This document shows, piece after piece, positions 51,724 through 61,293 of a stretch of DNA of 64,000 bases (its first letter is position 1; every line of letters begins with the position of its first letter). The notes under the pieces were generated by a model. That model made no database searches. It saw only the letters and a program-made list of their open reading frames with translations, and was not told the DNA's origin. The translations under genes and the position numbers were made by a program. The stretch is taken from the NCBI GenBank assembly GCA_017524615.1, contig JAFXVJ010000018.1:16466-80465 (forward strand). The letters run 5' to 3'. This DNA comes from Clostridia bacterium. Its GTDB lineage: Bacteria; Bacillota; Clostridia; Christensenellales; Aristaeellaceae.

Positions 51724-52972
51724 CCACTGCTTCTTCGTTTGTTCCCAGCAGCGCCACCGCCACGTCATTCACATTGGTGCCCGTAGGGCCTGTCATGATC
51801 AGCCCGCCTGTTTTCTGCAGCGCATGGTAGGCGTCGTTTTCCCGCAATACTGCGTCTATGGACAGGCCATGATCTGCCAGCTCCCGGCAGGTATCGCCAT
51901 CCGCATAGCCGCCCGCCGCATCGGTAGGCCCGTCGGTCCCGTCGCTGCCCACCGAAAAGACGGCTGCATTGCGGAAGCCGCTGATCCCGGCTGCCGCTGC
52001 CAGAGCGATTTCCTGGTTGCGCCCGCCAAGGCCATGGCCGGTGAGCTTCACAACCGTTTCACCGCCTGCAATGAATGCCAGCGGTTTTCCGTCACGGATA
52101 TGCGTCTTTATGACAGACGCGAGGAAGCTGCCGGCTTCTTTTGCCTGACAGCACATTTGATCGGTCAGCAAAACCGGCTCATAGCCCAGATGCTCGCACT
52201 CCCTGGCAGCTGCGCGGCACAGCTCCCGAACGCTGCCATTGATCTGGGTATGCACATTGTCCAGGGATTTCGGGGTTTCCGCGTCCAGCAGCTTCAAAGC
52301 GGCCTCTGACATTTTTATTCCGTATTTTTTCTGGATGCGCCAGGCATCCTCTGCCGTGGCTGTGTCGGGGCAGGCCGGGCCGGAAGCGATCATGTCCAGC
52401 GGATCGCCGAGAATGTCGGAGAGCACCACGGCCTCCACATGAGCCGGCCGGCACCACTGGGCAAAGCGGCCGCCTTTGACGGCGCTGAGCCGCTTACGGA
52501 TCGTGTTGATCTCAACGATATCCGCCCCGGAGGCCAGCAGCTGTCCGGTAATATCCCGCAGTTCCTCCGCCGGCACCAGCGGCTTTTCAAACAGCGCGCT
52601 GCCGCCGCCGGACAGAAGAAACAGCACGGTATCCTTTTCGGCCAGGTCAGATACCAGATCCAAGGCCGCCTGCGTGCCGCGAAAAGAATTTTCATCCGGA
52701 ACGGGATGCCCAGCCTCGAAGCAGGCAAAGTTGGCGATGGGGCCCATGACGTGGTCGTATTTCGTGATCACGACGCCGTTTTCGATCCGACTGCCCAGGC
52801 AATCGCTGGCGGCCTTGGCCATTTGCCATGCGGCCTTTCCGGCAGCCACCAGCAGCACACGCCCCGGAAACCGCATTTCGGCCAGCGCGCGCTGCACGGC
52901 GGCATCCGGCTGCACGGCGGCTATCGCCCCGCGGATGATCTGATCGGCATGACGCCTTAACGTTTGATTCAT
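51716..52972 (-). CDS. Glycerate 2-kinase (MOFRL family)
   Basis: The product has 418 residues with AAGGAG upstream. It phosphorylates D-glycerate to 2-phosphoglycerate. The N-terminal domain has VLLVAAGKAAWQMAKAA and FLLSGGGSALFEKP; the C-terminal MOFRL domain has GLGGRNQEIALAAAAG, SVGSDGTDGPTDAAGG and TGPTGTNVNDV. Some members are named hydroxypyruvate reductase (TtuD), a name now considered wrong for many. Placed between two sugar importers it may channel glycerate from sugar-acid catabolism, but no pathway gene is adjacent. Confidence 0.92.
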   Translation of the reverse strand: MNQTLRRHADQIIRGAIAAVQPDAAVQRALAEMRFPGRVLLVAAGKAAWQMAKAASDCLGSRIENGVVITKYDHVMGPIANFACFEAGHPVPDENSFRGTQAALDLVSDLAEKDTVLFLLSGGGSALFEKPLVPAEELRDITGQLLASGADIVEINTIRKRLSAVKGGRFAQWCRPAHVEAVVLSDILGDPLDMIASGPACPDTATAEDAWRIQKKYGIKMSEAALKLLDAETPKSLDNVHTQINGSVRELCRAAARECEHLGYEPVLLTDQMCCQAKEAGSFLASVIKTHIRDGKPLAFIAGGETVVKLTGHGLGGRNQEIALAAAAGISGFRNAAVFSVGSDGTDGPTDAAGGYADGDTCRELADHGLSIDAVLRENDAYHALQKTGGLIMTGPTGTNVNDVAVALLGTNEEAVEK

Positions 52973-53346
52973 TTTCCATTTTCTCCTTCACAGAAAAGAG
53001 GCGCACGATGCGCACCGACACCGTGCGCGGGCTTATCGGCTTTTCAAAAGAAGTCGGGAAGCACAGGCCCCCATCAACTGCCGGGGCAATCCATTATCCT
53101 TTCGTGATTTCCATGATGATCCTCCTTCTTTTGCGTTCTGTTCCAGGCTGCCAAAGGCGCGGGCTTTGCCCTCCGGACGGACGCTTTGCACAAATGTGAA
53201 TGCATCCGTCCGTTTTGATCCGGGCGGCTGCGGCCCCGTCCGTTTGCGCAAGGAAAGATGAAATAGGATTTGCCGAGTGGAAAATTTTGTGGTATAATAC
53301 GGACAGATGAAACGGAGGAAAGCGACAGCAGACGCAGGGGATAGGT
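52973..53346. promoter_or_regulatory. Divergent region with promoter of the response regulator
   Basis: A consensus promoter lies at 53270-53298: TTGCCG, 17-bp spacer, TATAAT. The left part (53000-53260) shows no frame with a ribosome site, only GC-rich palindromic bits such as CGGACGGACG / CGTCCGTCCG (about 53173-53212). Confidence 0.6.
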
Positions 53347-54930
53347 ATGTTTCAGATTTTTGTTGTGGAAGATGAATTGCTGATCCGGCAGAGCATACGA
53401 AACGCCATAGAAAAGATGCAGGGGCCGTATGCTTTTTGCGGCGAAGCGTCGGATGGGGAGATGGCCCTTTCGATGATGCAGGATCTGATGCCGGATATCC
53501 TGCTGACGGATATCCGCATGCCCTTCCTGGACGGCTTCGGGCTGATCCGCCACGCCAAGGCCATGATGCCGTGGCTGAAAATCGTGATTATCAGCGGATA
53601 TGGGGATTTTGAATCCGCCCAAAAGGCCATTGCGCTGGGGGTGGATCAGTACCTGCTCAAGCCTGTGCGGCCCGCGGATCTGACGCGGGTCATCGAGGAA
53701 ATGGCCGAACGCATCGAAAAAAGCAAGGCGACCTCTGCGCCGGCGCTGGGATTGGGCCGGGATGAAGTGGATCAGGCCCTGCGGCAGCGTTTTTTGCGGC
53801 AGATGCTGTTCGACGGGGCGGATACCGGCGCGCTGCTGGAGCAGGCCCGGACGCTGAACGTGGACATCGTGCGCAGCCATTACCTGGTGGCGGTCAGCTA
53901 TTTTGACGCGCCCAACCTGGACGGGAAGCACCTGCGTGCCGCCGCGCAGGCCGCCTTGGCCGGAGAGGAGGATCTCCTCTTTGATTTTACGGCGGCGGAT
54001 CAGCTGACGCTGGTGCTGTTTGGCAGCGGCGAGGAGGCCCTGAACGAGCGGGCGTACCGGCTGATCAACATCCTCAAGCATGAGATGCGGGAACTGTGCC
54101 CGGTCATTACGGTAGCGGTGGGCAGCGTGGTCAGGCGGCTGGGCGCCCTGGCGGATGCGTACAAAACCGCCGCCGATCTGCTGAAAAAGGTCAGCAGCGT
54201 GTCGCCTGGGCAGGTGATCAATGCCGCTGATACGGCGCAGATCACCGCCGATATCGTGAATTACAGCGGCCCGTTCAACGAGGAATTCCGTCAGAAAGTC
54301 CTGCGCGCGTCGTCCCAGGAGGTGTCCGGGCTGCTGGAGGAGGCCCTGAACGGGCCCGGAGGCGCCCAGTTTGACAGCATGCTGATGCGGTATTACGCAC
54401 TGATCGACATCCTGAAAATGGCTGTGCAGCTGTCAGCGCGCCATGCGCCCGGAACGGACGGCAAGGATATTGCCGCTCAGCTCAGTGAAAAATACGATAT
54501 TTTTGCCGCGTCCGGGGATAAGGAGACCTTTCGCAGAACGGCCGAAGAGCTGCTGACCGCCGCTCTGTCCACGCGGCAGGACGCGGTGGGGGACGTGAAA
54601 TACGGCCATGTGATCAGCCGGGCGGAAAAGTATGTGGCCGAAAACTTCTGTGATCCCAATATTTCCTTGATCACCACGGCCCGGCACGTGGGCATGAGCG
54701 CCGCCCACTTCAGCACGGTTTTTTCCCAGAATCTGGGCCGGTCCTTCATCAGTTATTTGACCGCCATGCGCATGGAGCGCGCCAAAGAGCTGCTGCGCAC
54801 AACCAACATGCGTCTGTCCGACATCGCGCTGGAGATCGGCTACAACGAGCCCAATTATTTCAGCCATGTATTCCGCAAAACGGAGGGGATCACCCCCAAG
54901 GAATACCGGGCCCGGGAAGGCGGTCAATAA
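53347..54930 (+). CDS. Response regulator with AraC-type output (YesN-like)
   Basis: The product has 527 residues. The receiver domain (1-120) has the acidic pocket EDE, phospho-Asp55 in LLTDIRMPF and the conserved Lys in YLLKPVRP. A middle domain (about 140-400) is of the kind found in YesN-type regulators. The C-terminal 100 residues are two AraC HTH motifs (NISLITTARHVGMSAAHFSTVF; MRLSDIALEIGYNEPNYFSHVFRKTEGITPKEYR in part). It overlaps the end of the convergent binding-protein gene by seven bases. I infer that it activates the divergent and neighbouring sugar operons. Confidence 0.94.
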   Translation: MFQIFVVEDELLIRQSIRNAIEKMQGPYAFCGEASDGEMALSMMQDLMPDILLTDIRMPFLDGFGLIRHAKAMMPWLKIVIISGYGDFESAQKAIALGVDQYLLKPVRPADLTRVIEEMAERIEKSKATSAPALGLGRDEVDQALRQRFLRQMLFDGADTGALLEQARTLNVDIVRSHYLVAVSYFDAPNLDGKHLRAAAQAALAGEEDLLFDFTAADQLTLVLFGSGEEALNERAYRLINILKHEMRELCPVITVAVGSVVRRLGALADAYKTAADLLKKVSSVSPGQVINAADTAQITADIVNYSGPFNEEFRQKVLRASSQEVSGLLEEALNGPGGAQFDSMLMRYYALIDILKMAVQLSARHAPGTDGKDIAAQLSEKYDIFAASGDKETFRRTAEELLTAALSTRQDAVGDVKYGHVISRAEKYVAENFCDPNISLITTARHVGMSAAHFSTVFSQNLGRSFISYLTAMRMERAKELLRTTNMRLSDIALEIGYNEPNYFSHVFRKTEGITPKEYRAREGGQ

Positions 54931-55901
54931 CCCCGGGCGGAGATGATTTCCTCCGACAGCCCTTCCTTTTCAAAGGAGGTTTCCTCCACATAGGTGAATT
55001 TGGGCGGCGTTTCGCCTTTTTCCAATTGCTCAATGATGGCGCGGACCCGGGGCCCGTGCAGCGGGTTGCATTCCACGTCGAAGCTGATTTCCCCATTCAG
55101 GATCATGTGCAGAGCGGTGCTGCTGGCGTCGAAGGAGACGATTTTCACATCCTCTCCCGGCCGCAGCCCCGCTTTTTTCAGCGCGTCAATGGCGCCGTAG
55201 GCCATGTTGTCGTTTTCGGAATAGATCAGGTCAAAGCCCTGTCCCTCTTCCAGCAGGGCCTCTACCAGTTCCTGCCCTTTGGCTTGGGTGAAATCCCCGG
55301 AGGAACGGAAAACCAGCTGCCAGCCGTCGTGGGCAGCCAATCCGGCGTCCAACCCGTCTGTGCGGCCGATCTGGGCAGTGGAGCCGATGTTTCCCTGCAG
55401 GTGAACGATACGCAAAGGCGCATTGCCAAAGCGGCTGTCCATCCATGTCACGGCGGTGTCCCCCTCCCGGCGGAAATCGCTGCCGATCCAGCAGGTGAAC
55501 AGGCCGGTATCCTCGATTTCGATCATCCGATCCACGATGATCACCGGGATGCCCGCGGCCTTTGCTTCGCCCAGCACCGTATCCCAGCTGCGTTCGGTGG
55601 TGGGGGCCAGCACAATGTAATCTACCCCCTGATTGATGAAATTGCGGATGGCGGTGATTTGCTTTTCCTGTTTTTGCTGCGCGTCGTCCAGGATCAGCCG
55701 ATAGCCGTTTTCGGGGGAGAGGGCGGTCTGCATGCTCAGCGTGTTGGCGTTCCGCCAGTCGCTTTCCGCGCCCACCTGGGAAAAGCCCACAACGATCAGG
55801 TCCTTTTCATCCTTGGGCGTGGACACCGCGCCGGGACCGCCGCAGGCGGAGAAAACGATGCACAGCGCCGCCAGCAGCGCTGTCAGAATGACCTTTTTCA
55901 T
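54924..55901 (-). CDS. Sugar-binding lipoprotein, sensor component
   Basis: The product has 325 residues. A lipoprotein signal ends FSACGG (Cys20). It is a class I periplasmic-binding fold: VVGFSQVGAESDWRNANT, QGVDYIVLAPTTERSWDTVL, VIIVDRMIEI and HLQGNIGSTAQIGRTDG. It is paralogous to the importer protein at 57620. The gene lies downstream of and overlaps the histidine kinase gene by four bases (55898-55901), so the two are translated together. By analogy with XylFII-LytS type systems the lipoprotein probably binds sugar outside and signals through the kinase. The 3-prime end overlaps the response regulator gene tail-to-tail. Confidence 0.92.
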   Translation of the reverse strand: MKKVILTALLAALCIVFSACGGPGAVSTPKDEKDLIVVGFSQVGAESDWRNANTLSMQTALSPENGYRLILDDAQQKQEKQITAIRNFINQGVDYIVLAPTTERSWDTVLGEAKAAGIPVIIVDRMIEIEDTGLFTCWIGSDFRREGDTAVTWMDSRFGNAPLRIVHLQGNIGSTAQIGRTDGLDAGLAAHDGWQLVFRSSGDFTQAKGQELVEALLEEGQGFDLIYSENDNMAYGAIDALKKAGLRPGEDVKIVSFDASSTALHMILNGEISFDVECNPLHGPRVRAIIEQLEKGETPPKFTYVEETSFEKEGLSEEIISARGY

Positions 55902-57361
55902 GCTTCCGCTCCTTCCTGATCCAGGGCTTTTACGCCCCGCCGGGGCAGCAGCACCGTCACCGTGGTGCCCTTTCCCTGCTCGCTTTCAAAGGATAATCCG
56001 TAAGGTTCGCCGCAGTAAAGACGGATGCGCTGGTGCACGTTTTTCAGCCCCAGTCCGCTGTGATGCTCCTCGTAGGAGCCGGATTGCAGCCGGGCAAGCT
56101 GCTCCTCCGTCATGCCCGCGCCGTTATCCCGGACCTGCAGGCAGATGTCTTCATCCTTCGTAAAGCCCGTGATTTCAATGGTGCCACGCCCCCGGCGGTT
56201 CTTGATGCCATGGTACAGGGCGTTTTCGATCAGGGGCTGCAGAATCAGCTTGGGCACCGGCGTATCCTGCATTTCCTCCGGCACGGAAATGCTGTAGTTG
56301 AGGATATCGCTGTACCGGATCTGCTGGATTTCCAGGTAGGATTTGGCCTGGATCAGCTCCGCCCGCAGGGAAATCACGTCCTCGCCCCGGTTCAGCGAAT
56401 TGCGGAAGAAGGTGGACAGGCTGGTGACCATGTTGATCACGTCTTCCTCCCGCTGGGACTCGGCCAGGATCACGATGGAATCCAGGGTGTTATAGAGGAA
56501 GTGGGGATTGATCTGGGCCTGAAGCAATTCCAGCTCCGCCCGGTGGAGGGATTGCTGATCCTGCCGCTGCTTCTCCATGAGGGATGAAATGCGGCCCGCC
56601 ATTTTATCGAAGTTCCGATCCAGGGTCCTGATTTCCGTGATATTGGTTTTTACGGGCACGCTGGCAAAATCATCCGCCCCGAAACGCTCGGCTTTCTCTG
56701 TCAGCGCCCGGATGGGGCCGGTGATGTTGCGGCTGACGCGCAGGGTATAGGTAAGCAGCGCCATGAACAGCACGCCCATGGCGATCACGGTAAAGACGAT
56801 GAGCAGGGTGGTCTGCCGGCTGATTTCGCCCCGCAGGCGCGCCAGCTCCCGCACCTCGTCGCCCAGAAAATCGTGCATATAGTTTTCGATCAGCATGGTC
56901 AATCCCGTTTCACCGCGGATATTGCGCTCCAGCAGCTCCATGCGCAGGTCATAGGAATCGGTATTGGCGATTTCGATCATATAGGCGCGCAGATTGCTGC
57001 ACATATCCAGCATGCTGCGCACTCGCCAGCGGTTGTCGCTGAGGGTGGTTTCGGTGGCAAGCCGGTTCAGCACCCTTTCCGCGTTATCCAGTTCTTCCAT
57101 GGGCAGATCATCCACGGAATGATCGGTGCGGGGCCGGATCACATGGTTGTACATTTCCAGATCCAGGTTGCTTTTGAATTCCTGATTGAAATCTGCCGCC
57201 GTGTTGGCGCAGGCCAGCACCCCCGCGTACTGGTGGTTGATGGAAACCAGCATCAGCGTCAGCACAGCGATAATGACCCCCATCGCGGCAGACAGAATGA
57301 TCAACAGCCTGCGAATCTGCTGCTGCACGGTACGGGGTCCCGGAAGAGACGGGCTGGGCAT
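55898..57361 (-). CDS. Sensor histidine kinase, YesM-type
   Basis: The product has 487 residues from ATG at 57361 (TTGGAGG upstream); the TTG at 57373 is too close to that site. A membrane helix near the N-terminus (about 22-42) and another at about 190-215 (LLIVFTVIAMGVLFMALLTY) flank an outside domain of about 145 residues. A HAMP domain follows (RVSRNITGPIRALTEKAERF). The His-kinase block reads AQINPHFLYNTLDSI, and ATPase motifs are QPLIENALYHGI (N), DNGAGM (G1) and HSGLGLKNVHQR (G2). It pairs with the response regulator at 53347 and the sensor lipoprotein. Confidence 0.94.
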   Translation of the reverse strand: MPSPSLPGPRTVQQQIRRLLIILSAAMGVIIAVLTLMLVSINHQYAGVLACANTAADFNQEFKSNLDLEMYNHVIRPRTDHSVDDLPMEELDNAERVLNRLATETTLSDNRWRVRSMLDMCSNLRAYMIEIANTDSYDLRMELLERNIRGETGLTMLIENYMHDFLGDEVRELARLRGEISRQTTLLIVFTVIAMGVLFMALLTYTLRVSRNITGPIRALTEKAERFGADDFASVPVKTNITEIRTLDRNFDKMAGRISSLMEKQRQDQQSLHRAELELLQAQINPHFLYNTLDSIVILAESQREEDVINMVTSLSTFFRNSLNRGEDVISLRAELIQAKSYLEIQQIRYSDILNYSISVPEEMQDTPVPKLILQPLIENALYHGIKNRRGRGTIEITGFTKDEDICLQVRDNGAGMTEEQLARLQSGSYEEHHSGLGLKNVHQRIRLYCGEPYGLSFESEQGKGTTVTVLLPRRGVKALDQEGAEA

Positions 57362-57397
57362 GGGCACCTCCAAGGAAAACAGAAATAGAATGAATGG

Positions 57398-57403
57398 ATT
57401 ATA
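57398..57403 (-). promoter_or_regulatory. Minus-strand -10 (TATAAT) for the kinase/lipoprotein genes
   Basis: A consensus TATAAT on the minus strand lies 37 bases upstream of the kinase start; the -35 is poor (TGTCCG at 17 bp), as for an activated promoter. Confidence 0.45.
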
Positions 57404-57438
57404 GCATATTTCCCGGTGAACGGACAGGAAGAAAAGCC

Positions 57439-57478
57439 AGTTTCAAAAGAAAGTATCAGGAATCGAAAAAAAGTTTCA
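57439..57478. promoter_or_regulatory. Direct repeats AGTTTCA/AGTATCA, candidate operator for the response regulator
   Basis: AGTTTCA occurs at 57439-57445 and 57472-57478, and AGTATCA at 57452-57458. They lie in the divergent region, between the kinase promoter and the importer gene, about 140-180 bases upstream of the importer start. AraC-type regulators bind direct repeats. The importer promoter itself has a TATACAAT-like -10 near 57561-57568 and no good -35. Confidence 0.4.
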
Positions 57479-57619
57479 TTCTTTCCGCTGCACTTCAGCT
57501 AATTGGAAAAAATATTGCTATTGAATTCAAAAGATAATGAATGTTTTCCGGAGAATTACGATATACAATGATAATATCAAAAGCCCGGATAGGGCTGAAA
57601 AAATCGGGGAGGTAAAACC

Positions 57620-58597
57620 ATGAAGAAATTTATCGCAATGCTGCTGACGATGGCGCTGGTGCTGTCCTGCTTCGCCATGGCTCTGGCTGACGACGAACTG
57701 ATCAAGGTCGGCATCATCAACCTGGACCCCGCTGAATCCGGCTATCGTACCGCGAACGTCAAGAATCTGCAGGAAACCTTTACTGTGGAGAATGGCTACG
57801 ACGCAACTTTCGCGACTGCCACCACCGGCAAGGATCAGCTGGACGCTTTCCAGGGATTCGTTACTGCCGGCATGAAGTACATCCTGGTGTCCGCTGCTGA
57901 TACCACTGGCTGGGATGAAGTGCTGGAGAATGCCAAGGAAGTTGGCGTGAAGGTATTCCTGTTCGACCGTATGATCGACTGCGATCCCGAACTGTATACG
58001 GCTGCCGTCGTGTCCGACATGCGCCTTGAGGGCGAAAAGGCCGTTGCCTGGCTGGAGAGCCTGGGCCTGGAAGAATACAAGATCCTGCATATTCAGGGCC
58101 AGCTGGGTTCTGCCGCGCAGATCGGCCGCAGCGATCCCCTGGTTGAAAAGTGCGAAGCCGAAGCCAACTGGACCATCGTCCGTGAAGGCACCGGCGGCGA
58201 CAGCTGGGATCCCAACGAAGCCCGCAAGATCGCCGAAGCTGCCATCGATGCCGGTGAAGACTTCAACATCGTGTACGCCGAGAACGACGGCATGGCTGAC
58301 GGCGTTGTGGCTGCTCTGGACGCGAAGGGCATCAGCCACGGCGTGAACGGCAAGGTTATCATCATGGGCTTTGACTGCAATGCCTGGGCGCTGGAAAAGG
58401 TGCTGGCCGGCGAATGGAACTATGATGGTCAGTGCTCTCCCTTCCAGGCCAATAAGATCGACGAACTGATCAAGATCCTGGAAGCCGGCGGCGAGATCGA
58501 AGGCCTGAATGAACTGAATCAGATCATCAATGACGAAACCTACTTTGCGGCTGATACTATCACCGCGGAAGACGTTGAACGCTACGGCCTGAAGTAA
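57620..58597 (+). CDS. Sugar-binding protein of the YtfQ/galactofuranose type importer
   Basis: The product has 325 residues with GGGGAGG upstream. The signal peptide is AMLLTMALVLSCFAMALA. The class I binding fold shows IKVGIINLDPAESGYRTAN, MKYILVSAADTTGWDEVL, VFLFDRMIDC and HIQGQLGSAAQIGRSDPL. It belongs to the YtfQ-like group; close paralogy to the sensor lipoprotein at 54924 suggests both bind the same ligand. Highly biased codons indicate high expression. Confidence 0.93.
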   Translation: MKKFIAMLLTMALVLSCFAMALADDELIKVGIINLDPAESGYRTANVKNLQETFTVENGYDATFATATTGKDQLDAFQGFVTAGMKYILVSAADTTGWDEVLENAKEVGVKVFLFDRMIDCDPELYTAAVVSDMRLEGEKAVAWLESLGLEEYKILHIQGQLGSAAQIGRSDPLVEKCEAEANWTIVREGTGGDSWDPNEARKIAEAAIDAGEDFNIVYAENDGMADGVVAALDAKGISHGVNGKVIIMGFDCNAWALEKVLAGEWNYDGQCSPFQANKIDELIKILEAGGEIEGLNELNQIINDETYFAADTITAEDVERYGLK

Positions 58598-58613
58598 TCC
58601 TTAGGCAAGACTT

Positions 58614-58663
58614 GGGCGCGGTATGAACGGACGGTAATGCGCGCGTTCATACCGCGCCTTCTT
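58614..58663 (+). terminator. Strong attenuator hairpin after the binding-protein gene
   Basis: GGCGCGGTATGAACG pairs with CGTTCATACCGCGCC, with a 14-base loop and TTCTTTC. It divides the abundant binding-protein message from the rest of the operon, as at 46400. Confidence 0.75.
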
Positions 58664-58715
58664 TCAAGCAAAAGGACGTTTTTTTCAGCAGACGGCATGG
58701 AAGGAGCAGCCCCAG

Positions 58716-60221
58716 ATGCCAAACGAAACGGTATTGGAAATGCGCGGGATCTGTAAGCAGTTTCCGGGCACGAAAGCGCTGAATAATGTGGATTTTACCC
58801 TGCGAAAGGGCGAGATCCACGCACTGATGGGGGAAAACGGCGCGGGAAAATCCACGCTGATCAAGGTGCTCACCGGCGTATATGAGAAGGACAGCGGCAG
58901 CATCCGGATCGACGGCGTAGCGGGTGAAGCGCAGATCCATTCCCCCCAGGACGCGCAGAACATCGGGATCAGCACGGTGTATCAGGAAATCACCCTTTGC
59001 CCGAACCTGACGGTGGCGGAAAACATGTTCATCGGCAGGGATCGCGGTGTGGGCGTGCGCTGGAAGGAATATGAAAAACGGGCGGGAGAGATTCTGAATA
59101 ACCTGGGCATTCCCGCGCGCCCCAAGCAGGAACTGTCCCGGTGCTCTCTTGCCGTGCAGCAGATGGTGGCCATCGCCCGGGCGGTGGATATGAATTGCAA
59201 AGTGCTGATCCTGGACGAGCCTACCTCCTCGCTGGATGAGAAGGAAGTGCAGATGCTTTTTGAGCTGATGCGGGACCTGAAGAACCGGGGCGTGGGCATC
59301 GTTTTCGTCACCCACTTTCTGGAGCAGGTGTACGCGGTCAGCGACCGGATCACCGTGCTGCGCAACGGCGAGCTTGTGGGCGAATACTTGGTGGAAGACC
59401 TGCCCCAGGTGGAACTGGTGGCCCGGATGATGGGCAAAGATCTGGATGATATGGTGGACCTGGAAGCAGTGGGCGAAAAGAGCCAGGGCAGCGACGAGAT
59501 TGTGTATGAGGCAACCGGCCTTGCCAGCACGGAATGCAAGCCCTTTGATTTCCGGATCCGCCGGGGCGAGGTCAACGGCTTCACCGGGCTGCTGGGCTCC
59601 GGCCGCAGCGAGAGTGTGCGGGCGATTTTCGGGGCAGACCGGGTGACTGGCGGCACGGTGAAGGTCAAAGGCCTGCGTAAGACAGTGACCAATCCGCACA
59701 AAGCCATGAAACAAGGCATCGGGTATCTGCCGGAGGATCGCAAGCGCGACGGCATCATCGCCGATTTGAGCGTGCGGGACAACATCATCCTGGCGCTGCA
59801 GGTGATGAAAGGGTTCTTTCATCCCATGACCAAAGCGCAAATGAAGTCTTTCGCGGATGAATACATCAATGCACTGCAGATCAAAACCGCCAGCCAGGAT
59901 ACGCCCATCAAATCCCTGTCCGGCGGCAACCAGCAGAAGGTCATCCTGGCCCGATGGCTCCTGACCCATCCCGACTATCTGATCCTGGACGAACCCACCC
60001 GCGGCATCGACGTGGGAACCAAGCTGGAGATCCAGCGCCTGGTGCTGAAACTGGCGGAGGAGAACATGAGCGTGACGTTTATCTCTTCCGAAATCGAGGA
60101 AATGCTGCGGACGTGTTCCCGGCTGATCGTTATGAGAGACAGGAATATCGTGGGCGAGTTGACCGGGGAGGATCTGACCCAGGCGAAGGTCATGAAGACC
60201 ATTGCGGGAGGAGGGCAATAA
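58716..60221 (+). CDS. Sugar ABC transporter ATP-binding protein, two ABC domains (YtfR-like)
   Basis: The product has 501 residues. Domain one has [26 protein letters not shown] (signature region) and [12 protein letters not shown]; domain two has the degenerate P-loop GLLGSGRSES, signature [14 protein letters not shown] and [12 protein letters not shown]. It energises the permeases at 60223 and 61293. The latter begins two bases after this gene's stop codon region. Confidence 0.95.
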   Translation: MPNETVLEMRGICKQFPGTKALNNVDFTLRKGEIHALMGENGAGKSTLIKVLTGVYEKDSGSIRIDGVAGEAQIHSPQDAQNIGISTVYQEITLCPNLTVAENMFIGRDRGVGVRWKEYEKRAGEILNNLGIPARPKQELSRCSLAVQQMVAIARAVDMNCKVLILDEPTSSLDEKEVQMLFELMRDLKNRGVGIVFVTHFLEQVYAVSDRITVLRNGELVGEYLVEDLPQVELVARMMGKDLDDMVDLEAVGEKSQGSDEIVYEATGLASTECKPFDFRIRRGEVNGFTGLLGSGRSESVRAIFGADRVTGGTVKVKGLRKTVTNPHKAMKQGIGYLPEDRKRDGIIADLSVRDNIILALQVMKGFFHPMTKAQMKSFADEYINALQIKTASQDTPIKSLSGGNQQKVILARWLLTHPDYLILDEPTRGIDVGTKLEIQRLVLKLAEENMSVTFISSEIEEMLRTCSRLIVMRDRNIVGELTGEDLTQAKVMKTIAGGGQ

Positions 60222-60222
60222 G

Positions 60223-61293
60223 ATGAAAAACACACTGAAGAAAATTGCATCATCCCTCAACTCGCTGATGATCCCGCTGGTCGCGCTGTTTCTTCTTTTG
60301 CTGTTTAACCTGTTTCGGGATGTGAGCTTCTTCAGAATCACGCTGGACGACAAAGGGGTATTGAGCGGCAACCTGGTCAGTATTATCAACAGCGCCAGCG
60401 AACTGGCCATCATTGGTATGGGCATGACACTGGTGACGGCGTCCTGCGGCGGGCAGGATATTTCTGTGGGCACGGTCAGCGCCATAGCCGGCGCCGTATT
60501 TGCCAAGATGCTGCTGAAGGCATTTACCGTGATCACGATCCCCACGATCCTGCTTTCGGTGCTGGTTGCTATCCTGGTCACGATCCTGTTCAAGCTGTTC
60601 AACGGCGTGCTGGTGGCGGTGTTCAGGATTCAACCAATGATCGCCACGCTGATCCTGTATTCCTCCGGGCGGTCCATCGCCTCCTGGATCATCGTGGACG
60701 CCACCACCAAAATCGAGGATCCGCTTGTGCGCTATATCGGCATGACCATTCCAGGGTCCCCCATTCCCACGCCTATTTTCATTACGGCAATCATGGGGCT
60801 GGTGCTGGTCCTGATCTTCAAGCTGACCAACCTGAGCCTGTATACCCAGACCGTCGGGATCAACCAGGGCGCCGCCCGGCTGAACGGCATCAATCCCATT
60901 GTCGTGAAGCTGCTGTGCTTCGGTGTGCTGGGCGTGTGCGTTACCCTGGCCAGCGTGATCCAGATCGGGCGCATTGGCTCCCTGACCCAGAATACCATGC
61001 TGGCGGATATCGAAATGGACGCCATCCTGGCGGTGGCCATTGGCGGCAACAGCCTGGGCGGCGGGAAATTCCGGATCAGCGGAACGGTGCTGGGTGCTTA
61101 TGTAATTGAAACGCTGATGACAACCCTGCGCTCCATGAATGTGGATACATCCAGCATAAAGGCCTATAAAGCATTGGCCATCATCGCGGTGGTGGTAGCC
61201 GGATCGCCTGTGATCAAGGCGCTGGCGTCGAACCTGTGGAAGAAGATTCGCGAACAGGTCTTCGTGGGCACGTCGAAGGAGGCGATCCGCTGA
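60223..61293 (+). CDS. Sugar ABC transporter permease (YtfT-like)
   Basis: The product has 356 residues from ATG at 60223 with GGGAGGAGG upstream; the frame begins at 60202. It has about nine membrane segments with BPD_transp_2 motifs (GMGMTLVTASCGGQDISVGT; IQPMIATLILYSSGRSIASW; EMDAILAVAIGGNSLGGGKF). The stop overlaps the next ATG by one base. Confidence 0.93.
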   Translation: MKNTLKKIASSLNSLMIPLVALFLLLLFNLFRDVSFFRITLDDKGVLSGNLVSIINSASELAIIGMGMTLVTASCGGQDISVGTVSAIAGAVFAKMLLKAFTVITIPTILLSVLVAILVTILFKLFNGVLVAVFRIQPMIATLILYSSGRSIASWIIVDATTKIEDPLVRYIGMTIPGSPIPTPIFITAIMGLVLVLIFKLTNLSLYTQTVGINQGAARLNGINPIVVKLLCFGVLGVCVTLASVIQIGRIGSLTQNTMLADIEMDAILAVAIGGNSLGGGKFRISGTVLGAYVIETLMTTLRSMNVDTSSIKAYKALAIIAVVVAGSPVIKALASNLWKKIREQVFVGTSKEAIR

